DNA from: Erginobacter sp964465735
Lineage (GTDB): Bacteria; Auribacterota; Erginobacteria; Erginobacterales; Erginobacteraceae
Length of the DNA: 11,449 nucleotides
NCBI GenBank assembly: GCA_964465735.1
Contig: CAYXKT010000091.1
Location: 1-11,449, forward strand
Direction of reading: 5' to 3'
How positions within the stretch are numbered: position 1 is the stretch's first letter; the number at the start of each line of letters is the position of its first letter. The notes beneath the pieces are model-generated. The model made no database searches and had not been told where the DNA came from. It saw nothing but the letters and a program-made list of their open reading frames with translations. The position numbers and the translations under genes were made by a program. Of this stretch, positions 6,096-11,449 are shown piece after piece.

Positions 6096-6863
6096 ATGAC
6101 CCAGAAATTCCCATCGGCCGAGACGGAGAGGCCCTTTCTCTCCGTAGTCATCCCGGCATATAACGAGGAGAGCCGATTGCCGGCCACCCTGGACCGGATC
6201 GGAGATTATCTCCGGGGGCAGGACTACGGATATGAGGTGATAGTGGTCAGTGACGGGAGCCGGGACCGGACGGCGGCGGTGGCTCAAGAGTGGCGGCCGG
6301 AAGATTTTCCCCTTGAGGTTATTGACCGGAAAGAAAACCGGGGCAAGGGTTATACTGTCCGGGAGGGGGCGACCCGGGCCCGGGGAAAGTATATTCTCTT
6401 CTCTGACGCTGATCTCTCCACCCCGATTGAGGAGGTGGAGAAGTTCTTCCCCTTCTTCCGGGAGGGGTTCGAGATCGTTATCGGTTCGCGGTCGCTGAAG
6501 GACTCCGATATTGTGGTCCGCCAGCCCTTTCACCGGGTACTGATGGGCAGGGTCTTTAACGGCCTGGTCCGGGTGCTGGCGGTGGGCGGGATCGCCGATA
6601 CCCAGTGCGGTTTTAAGTGTTTCAGCCGCCGGGCGGCGGAGGAGATCTTTCCCCGCTGCCGGATCGAGGGGTTCAGTTTTGACGTGGAGATTCTTTATCT
6701 GGCCCGGAAATTAAAGCTCCCCGTCCGGGAAGTTCCGGTCCGATGGATTGACGCCCCCGGCAGTTCCGTCAGTCCCCTGCGGGATTCCACCTTGATGCTG
6801 ATCGATATCTTCCGGGTAAAATTCTATGCTATTGGCCGGGCCTATTCTCCCCCAAAGCCCTAA
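6096..6863 (+). CDS. Family 2 glycosyltransferase, polyprenyl/dolichyl-phosphate glucosyltransferase-like
   Basis: This is a GT-A fold transferase that likely moves a hexose from a nucleotide sugar to a polyprenyl phosphate on the cytoplasmic face of the membrane. Numbering from the ATG at 6096 (255 aa): LSVVIPAYNEE (15-25), VVSDGSRDRT (50-59), NRGKGYTVREG (81-91), and DADLSTP (104-110) containing the DxD metal/nucleotide site. IGSRS, ADTQCGFKCFSR and EGFSFDVEILYLA follow, the last being characteristic of the ALG5/DPG-synthase branch. No transmembrane segment is evident. The start is chosen because GAGG at 6087-6090 sits 5 bases upstream; ATG 6093 and a more distal GTG at 6006 are in frame. 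It heads a cluster with two GT-C-like membrane proteins that could use its product. The acceptor and sugar are not determined by sequence. Confidence 0.88.
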   Translation: MTQKFPSAETERPFLSVVIPAYNEESRLPATLDRIGDYLRGQDYGYEVIVVSDGSRDRTAAVAQEWRPEDFPLEVIDRKENRGKGYTVREGATRARGKYILFSDADLSTPIEEVEKFFPFFREGFEIVIGSRSLKDSDIVVRQPFHRVLMGRVFNGLVRVLAVGGIADTQCGFKCFSRRAAEEIFPRCRIEGFSFDVEILYLARKLKLPVREVPVRWIDAPGSSVSPLRDSTLMLIDIFRVKFYAIGRAYSPPKP

Positions 6864-6868
6864 CAACC

Positions 6869-6890
6869 AGCTCGGGCCTGTCGGGCTTTT
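6869..6890 (+). terminator. Weak terminator or attenuator-like hairpin
   Basis: AGCTCG (6869-6874) pairs with CGGGCT (6882-6887) through six pairs including one G-T wobble, followed by TTTTA. It lies in the 69-base gap between the GT2 gene and the next gene. It could reduce read-through but need not split the cluster. Confidence 0.3.
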
Positions 6891-6932
6891 ACGGATAGCC
6901 GGTCCGGCCGGCCCGGGAAATCCGGGGCTGTT

Positions 6933-9203
6933 ATGCGATTAAGCCGGCTCAGCGTCGTTGCCCCTTTTCTCCTCGCTCTGCTCTGTCGGGGGATTTATCT
7001 CTCCGAAATCAGCGATACCCCGGAGTTCTCCCAGCCCGGTCTGGATGCCGCTTATCATATCTATTGGGCTCGAGGATTGGCGGAAGGGGACTGGACCAAC
7101 TTTCAGGGGCGGGAGGATCCTCAGCTCTATCGCTTCCCCTATTACCGTCCGCCGGGGTATGCCCTCTTTCTTTCGCTCCTTTTTCGGTGCTGCGGTTCGG
7201 GTTTACTCTTGCCTCGGGTCTTGCAATTTTTTCTGGGCTTGGGGTCGGTTCTCTTGGTTTCCCGGCTCAGTAGGAGGCTCTTTGATGACCTGACCGCCTT
7301 GACGGCCGGATTGGGGGCCGCGGTTTATTGGATATTCATTTATTATGAAGGGGAGCTGGTCGGGGTCGCCTGGTCGGTCTTTCTCTTTCTCTTCTTCGCC
7401 GACCTTCTGGTCCGGGGTTCCGGCCGGCAATATTTCCCACTCTACCTGTCGGCGGGCGCGGTCCTCGGACTGCTCGTCATCTTCCGGCCCAATGCTCTGC
7501 TGCTCTTTCCTCCCGCCGCCGTCTGGGCCGCCTGGCCGATCCGGAAACCGGCCGACCGGGTCAGGTTGATCCGGGCGGCCGCCGGACTGCTCCTGGGGTT
7601 GCTGGCCGCTGTCCTGCCGGTGACGGTCCGGAATTACGCGGTCTCGAAAGAATTGATCCCGATCTCGGTCAACGCCGGGATCAGTTTTGGGGTAGCCAAC
7701 AATGAGCTCAGCGACGGGACGACCCATTCCATCCCCACTATCGGGAATATCGGCACCCCATTTGACTGGCCCCGGATCGTCCGGAAACTGGAGATCAAAC
7801 TCGGGCGTCCATTGAGTCACGGCCAGGCTTCGAATTACCTGACCCGTCAGGCTCTGGACTTTGCCCTCCGTTCACCGGCCCGCTTCCTTTGGTTGACGGG
7901 ACGAAAAGCTCTTCTCTTCTGGGGGCCGCGGGAGATCCGGAACCTGAGAGAAGTCCATTACGCCCGGCTTTACTCGCCGTTGCTCCGCCTCCTCCCCGGA
8001 AACTTTTCTCTGGTCCTGGCCCTGGCCATCCTCGGGGCGGGGTTGATCTTTGCTTTCCCTCAACCGGGCGACCCCCAACCGCGGGTAAGCCAGGCCCGGG
8101 CAGGAGCCCTGATCGTCACTCTGACCCTGGTTTATTTTTTCTCGATGCTGCCCTTTGCCGCCGGGGCCCGCTACCGCGTTCCGGTGATCCCCTTCCTGCT
8201 GATCCTGGGGGCGGCGGCTTTGCAAAGAATTGCCGCTTTACTAACCGCCCAGAGATGGTCGGCCGCTCTCTGCGCGGCGGCCGCTACCGGAGGGCTTTAT
8301 CTGCTCTGCTCGATCAATTACGCCGGGTTCCAGCCCGCCCCGGAGAAGTGGCACTATGACCGAGGTCTGGCCCGGTTGGCCGCCGGGGATTGGAATGAGG
8401 CAGTAAGAGAATTCGATCGGGCGCTGGTTTACCGGCCCGGCTACGGTTCCGCCTACACCAATCGGGGGATCGCTCTCCAGCAAGCCGGACTTCTTCAAAA
8501 GGCGGCCCGGTCCTATCGTCGGGCAATCCAGCTCGATCCCGCCTCCCTTCCGCCCCAAAAGAATCTGGCAGACCTCCTTTTGGAAGAGGGGAGGGCCGAA
8601 GCGGCTTTTTTTCTCTATCAAAAGGCGCTCGCGGCCGGACCGGAATATACCGGGGTCGCGGTTGACCTGGCCCGGGGACTGGCTCGGGAGGGCCGGGAAG
8701 AGGAGGCGGCGGCGGTTTACCGGGATATTCTTCAGGACCGCCCGGATACCGCCGATGCCCGTCTGGGTCTGGGCCACCTCCTTCTAAAAGCGGGTGACCC
8801 GGCCGCCGCCGGAAGAGAGTACCGGGCGGCGGTGGAGATTAACCCCTACTCGACTGTGGCCCGTTACAATTTGGCCAACGCTCTGATTGCCGAGGGGCGG
8901 ATCGAGGAGGGGATCGCTACATACCGGGAAGTGCTTCTGCGGGACCCGGCCCACTATGACAGTCACAACAACCTGGGGATCCAGTTGGCGGCTCAAGACG
9001 AGTTGACGACGGCGTTAGGGCATTTCACGGCGGCTATCGACAGCGATCCCGAAGATCCGGCCGGATACTACAACCGGGGTGTAACCCTGATCAAGCTCGG
9101 CCGTCCGGGAGAGGCGGTCGCCGATCTGGAGAAAACCCTGGAATTGAGTCCGGACTCCGAGCGGGCTCGCAAGGCCCTGACGGTGGCGCGGAGACAGGGA
9201 TGA
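6933..9203 (+). CDS. Polytopic GT-C-like glycosyltransferase with C-terminal TPR array
   Basis: The 756-aa product has two parts. Residues 1 to about 465 form a membrane domain with roughly ten hydrophobic helices. A first extracytoplasmic loop carries Asp38 (PGLDAAYHIYWA) and then YYRPPGYALFLSL at 70-82, the pattern seen in ArnT/PMT/RgtA-type GT-C enzymes that use polyprenyl-phosphate sugars. Residues 472-745 hold eight consecutive 34-residue TPRs, starting HYDRGLARLAAGDWNEAV and ending at LELSPDSE. By analogy the TPRs face the periplasm and may bind the acceptor. The start has GGGG about 9 bases upstream. The stop overlaps the next start (ATGA), so translation is probably coupled. The sugar donor is inferred from the upstream GT2. 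A TPR membrane protein without transferase activity cannot be excluded. Confidence 0.85.
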   Translation: MRLSRLSVVAPFLLALLCRGIYLSEISDTPEFSQPGLDAAYHIYWARGLAEGDWTNFQGREDPQLYRFPYYRPPGYALFLSLLFRCCGSGLLLPRVLQFFLGLGSVLLVSRLSRRLFDDLTALTAGLGAAVYWIFIYYEGELVGVAWSVFLFLFFADLLVRGSGRQYFPLYLSAGAVLGLLVIFRPNALLLFPPAAVWAAWPIRKPADRVRLIRAAAGLLLGLLAAVLPVTVRNYAVSKELIPISVNAGISFGVANNELSDGTTHSIPTIGNIGTPFDWPRIVRKLEIKLGRPLSHGQASNYLTRQALDFALRSPARFLWLTGRKALLFWGPREIRNLREVHYARLYSPLLRLLPGNFSLVLALAILGAGLIFAFPQPGDPQPRVSQARAGALIVTLTLVYFFSMLPFAAGARYRVPVIPFLLILGAAALQRIAALLTAQRWSAALCAAAATGGLYLLCSINYAGFQPAPEKWHYDRGLARLAAGDWNEAVREFDRALVYRPGYGSAYTNRGIALQQAGLLQKAARSYRRAIQLDPASLPPQKNLADLLLEEGRAEAAFFLYQKALAAGPEYTGVAVDLARGLAREGREEEAAAVYRDILQDRPDTADARLGLGHLLLKAGDPAAAGREYRAAVEINPYSTVARYNLANALIAEGRIEEGIATYREVLLRDPAHYDSHNNLGIQLAAQDELTTALGHFTAAIDSDPEDPAGYYNRGVTLIKLGRPGEAVADLEKTLELSPDSERARKALTVARRQG

Positions 9204-10909
9204 AGGATCGACTTCCTTTTTCTGCGATCTTACTGATCGCCGTCGCGGTGATCGGGGTTTATCTCAACAGTTTCTTTGGAGCTTTTGTCTTTGATGACCG
9301 GGCGACGATTGTCGCCAACCCTCATCTCGACCGGCTCTGGCCGCCCGGGGAGGCTTTTGCCGCCCCCCCGAAAAGCCCGCTCCGCGATCGGCCGGTGGTC
9401 AGTTTCTCCTTTTCCGTCAACCGGTTTCTCACCGGTCCCTCCCCGGCTTCTTTTCACGGGGGAAACCTCTTAATCCACCTGGCGGCCGCGCTCTTCCTCT
9501 TTGGAGTTATCAGAAGGTCTCTTCTGTCCCCCCGCCTCCCGGAACGCTACCGCTCTTCCGCCCTCGGTCTGAGCCTGACCTCGACCCTGATCTGGGCCCT
9601 CCACCCGCTGCAGACCCAGGCGGTTACCTACCTCACCCAGCGCTGTGAGTCGCTGATGGGTCTTTTCTTCCTGGGGACGCTCTACGCCTTTATCCGGGGG
9701 GCCGGATCTCCCCGGCCCCGCCGGTGGTACTGCCTGGCCGTCGGGCTCTGCGCCCTGGGGATGGGGAGCAAGGCGGTGATGGTCACCGCGCCCTTTCTCA
9801 TTCTCTGCTATGACCGGGTCTTTGTCGCCGTTTCCCGGCAGGAGATATGGAACCGGCGCCGGATGTTTTATTTGGCCCTCTTTCTGACCTTGGCTGTTCA
9901 GGCGGCACTGTTACTCACCACCTCCTATGCGGATATCAAGACCTATCACCCCCTGGAGTACGGACTGACCCAGTTCGGGGTGATCACTCATTACCTCCGC
10001 CTGGCCCTCTTTCCCCACCCCCTGATCCTCGATTATCATTGGCTTCCGGTGAGGGATTGGGCGGAAATCGGGGGCGGGTTCGCGATTATTGTTACCCTTT
10101 TGCTGCTCATCTTAGCGGCCTGGCGGAAATCTCCCCCGCTTGGTTTCGCCGGTCTCTGGTTTTTCCTGATCCTTGCCCCCACCTCCACCTTACTCCCCCT
10201 GGAAGACCTCGCCTTCGAACATCGGATGTATCTCCCTTTGGCTGCTCTGACCGTTCTTACTGCCCTGGGCGGCTATGAACTGCTGCGGCGGCTCTTTCCC
10301 CGTTCCCCTTCCCGCCGGAAAATATCTGCCGGGGCCCTGACCTTCTTGGTCGTTGGAACCCTGGGTGCCCTGACGATCTCCAGAAATAGCGACTACCGGT
10401 CGGCGGCCGGGATCTGGGAGGGGGTGATCGCCCACCGGCCGGGAAATCCTCGAGCCTATAATAGCCTGGCCAACCTCGTTCTCCGGCAGGGAGACTCGGT
10501 CCGGGCGGAGCAGCTTTACCGCCGGGCGATCGAGGTCTCACCCGCCTACCAACCCGCTCACTACAACCTGGCCAATCTCCTGGCCGGGAGGGGAGAGGTG
10601 AAAGAAGCCATTGTCTATTACCGGAAGACTCTGGAGATCAACCCCGAAGCGGTTGAGGTCCACAATAACCTGGGGATCGCGCTCTTCAGGGAGGGGGAGA
10701 CCGAGGCAGCCCGGACCCATTTCCTCGCGGGTTTGAAGACCGATCCGGAGGATCCGGCCGGCCACTACAACCTGGGACTCCTGCTGCTTAGGGAAGGGGA
10801 CGCGGCGCGAGCTCTTCCCTATCTAAAACGAGCCCGCGAACTGAGCCCCGACTCTCTCCCTGTGCAGCAAGCTCTCTCTGCCGCCGAGGAGAGAAATCGG
10901 AATCGATAA
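9200..10909 (+). CDS. TMTC-like membrane protein with C-terminal TPRs, putative glycosyltransferase
   Basis: The 569-aa product has about ten hydrophobic helices (residues 8 to about 390) followed by about four TPRs (about 402-555). The first loop has FVFDDRATIVANP with Asp32-Asp33, like the acidic motif of TMTC protein O-mannosyltransferases. RPVVSFSFSVNR, FHGGNLLIHL, HPLQTQAVTYLTQR and FEHRMYLPLAAL are further segments shared with the TMTC-type family. Eukaryotic TMTCs transfer mannose from dolichyl-phosphate-mannose to proteins in the ER lumen; the bacterial counterpart would act on the periplasmic side. Its start overlaps the preceding stop by ATGA. The last two TPRs strongly resemble the last two of the upstream protein (both contain DPEDPAG-(Y/H)-YN). 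Activity is inferred. Confidence 0.83.
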   Translation: MKDRLPFSAILLIAVAVIGVYLNSFFGAFVFDDRATIVANPHLDRLWPPGEAFAAPPKSPLRDRPVVSFSFSVNRFLTGPSPASFHGGNLLIHLAAALFLFGVIRRSLLSPRLPERYRSSALGLSLTSTLIWALHPLQTQAVTYLTQRCESLMGLFFLGTLYAFIRGAGSPRPRRWYCLAVGLCALGMGSKAVMVTAPFLILCYDRVFVAVSRQEIWNRRRMFYLALFLTLAVQAALLLTTSYADIKTYHPLEYGLTQFGVITHYLRLALFPHPLILDYHWLPVRDWAEIGGGFAIIVTLLLLILAAWRKSPPLGFAGLWFFLILAPTSTLLPLEDLAFEHRMYLPLAALTVLTALGGYELLRRLFPRSPSRRKISAGALTFLVVGTLGALTISRNSDYRSAAGIWEGVIAHRPGNPRAYNSLANLVLRQGDSVRAEQLYRRAIEVSPAYQPAHYNLANLLAGRGEVKEAIVYYRKTLEINPEAVEVHNNLGIALFREGETEAARTHFLAGLKTDPEDPAGHYNLGLLLLREGDAARALPYLKRARELSPDSLPVQQALSAAEERNRNR

Positions 10910-10953
10910 CCGAGCTTTCTCCGGTGGGCAGGAGATATAACATTGAACAAGCG

Positions 10954-11056
10954 CCTGAAAGAAAACCCCGGAAACCAGATCATTACGAGGAGGGACGACG
11001 AAGCAATCTGTTTAGTTTGTGATGAGATTGCTTCGTCACTTCGTTCCTCGTAATGA
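10954..11056. repeat. Large inverted repeat of the 'CHYEERSDEAI' class with adjoining block
   Basis: Arms at 10980-11009 and 11025-11056 are near-perfect complements: TCATTACGAGGA and ACGAAGCAATCT match exactly, with a small central difference. They surround a 15-base loop. The minus-strand translation contains CHYEERSDEAISS, a well-known product of mistranslating this repeat, which occurs between genes in many bacteria. Bases 10954-10978 next to it match 923-947 at 23 of 25 positions. A single-arm relative is at 4374. It lies downstream of the last cluster gene and could fold in the transcript. Confidence 0.85.
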
Positions 11057-11180
11057 CAAATTCGGCTATACCCGGATCGCTTAAAAGCGATTTGCTGCAG
11101 CAATCAATACTGAAGGGCTGTTGAAGGAAGTTTGCCCAGAACAAAATTCAGACACTAGATAGGCAAATCTACGAGCAAGG

Positions 11181-11186
11181 TATAAT
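11181..11186 (+). promoter_or_regulatory. TATAAT box before the 45-codon ORF
   Basis: A perfect TATAAT lies about 75 bases before the ATG at 11261. No acceptable -35 hexamer is seen 16-18 bases upstream, so the promoter call is weak. The rest of 11057-11260 shows only TTCAGACACTA (11147-11157), shared with 4432-4442, and a degenerate relative (11222-11240) of the ATTCCCGAGCGGTAACATT unit at 443-461. Confidence 0.2.
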
Positions 11187-11260
11187 AATATGCTAACGGA
11201 GCCTGAAAATTTGGTAACAAATATCCCGCGAGCGGTATTCTTTTCTCCCGGTACTTGGCG

Positions 11261-11398
11261 ATGGTGACTCTGAAGAATATCCTCCTCGACGAACACTGGC
11301 TGAGCGGCGACCGGGAACTCCTGGTTCAACTGGTGGAAGCGGATCTGGAACTGAAGGAAATCCTGGGCCGCGAGATCACCATCGCCGAAATAGATTAA
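11261..11398 (+). CDS. Short ORF of unknown function, possibly a gene remnant
   Basis: ATG at 11261 to TAA at 11396-11398 encodes 45 aa, beginning MVTLKNILLDEHWLSGDRE and ending GREITIAEID. I do not recognise it. Most codons end in G or C, as in the real genes here, and the sequence is acidic, leucine-rich and probably helical, which suggests present or former coding. There is no Shine-Dalgarno sequence. The stop lies one base before a MITE end, so it may be the surviving piece of a disrupted gene. The frame is open upstream to 11207 without another ATG, GTG or TTG giving a better start. Confidence 0.3.
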   Translation: MVTLKNILLDEHWLSGDRELLVQLVEADLELKEILGREITIAEID

Positions 11399-11399
11399 A

Positions 11400-11449
11400 C
11401 CTAAGTTGAGCGATTATCGCGGATGAAATGTGCTAAGATTTTGCCGGCC
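11400..11449 (+). mobile_element. End of a second MITE-like copy, truncated by the window
   Basis: The 50 bases starting CCTAAGTTGAGCGATTAT match the reverse complement of 848-897 at 48 positions. The element begins at 11400 and continues beyond the window, so its other end and target duplication cannot be seen. It could be another MITE or the end of a full insertion sequence with a transposase. Confidence 0.8.

Noticed and set aside
10819..11103. 94-codon minus-strand ORF containing CHYEERSDEAISS
   Set aside because: This is translation of the intergenic inverted repeat and antisense to the 3' end of the TMTC-like gene.
1..11449. tRNA or rRNA genes
   Set aside because: I saw no cloverleaf with GTTCRANNC-type T arm and no conserved rRNA segment; a covariance-model scan was not possible here.

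Overview
The window looks like chromosomal DNA of a GC-rich, Gram-negative-type bacterium. The evidence is an LpxH-like lipid A phosphoesterase, a bacterial EF-G, peptide deformylase and strongly G/C-biased third codon positions. I cannot name the lineage. The mix of housekeeping genes, TPR-bearing membrane glycosyltransferases and many hairpin-rich intergenic repeats would fit an uncultivated phylum, but that is an impression only.

Layout. Bases 1-1026 hold no convincing gene. They carry three tandem copies of a 68-69 bp hairpin repeat, two further hairpins with a shared tail, two palindrome-plus-repeat units (one palindrome is parS-like), a complete 161-bp MITE-like element with terminal inverted repeats and a 5-bp target duplication, and a probable terminator. 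The minus-strand EF-G gene (fusA) follows. A 400-bp divergent intergenic region with T-tracts and possible RNA structure separates it from a plus-strand series: an lpxH-like phosphoesterase, a dispersed repeat, thiD (HMP/HMP-P kinase) and def (peptide deformylase).

The second half (about 6.1-10.9 kb) is a three-gene plus-strand cluster. It contains a soluble family 2 glycosyltransferase of the polyprenyl/dolichyl-phosphate glucosyltransferase (ALG5-like) type and two polytopic GT-C-like proteins, each with a C-terminal TPR array. The first is RgtA/ArnT/PMT-like with about 8 TPRs; the second is TMTC-like with about 4. The last two genes overlap by ATGA. A coherent inference is that the first enzyme charges a polyprenyl phosphate with a hexose and the membrane proteins transfer sugar to a periplasmic acceptor, held by or selected through the TPRs. 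This is the best candidate for a little-described system here.

Bases 10910-11449 are again gene-poor. They hold a large inverted repeat of the widespread class whose translation reads '(H)YEERSDEAI', a short 45-codon ORF, and at the right edge the start of a second MITE copy, inverted relative to the first and cut by the window end.
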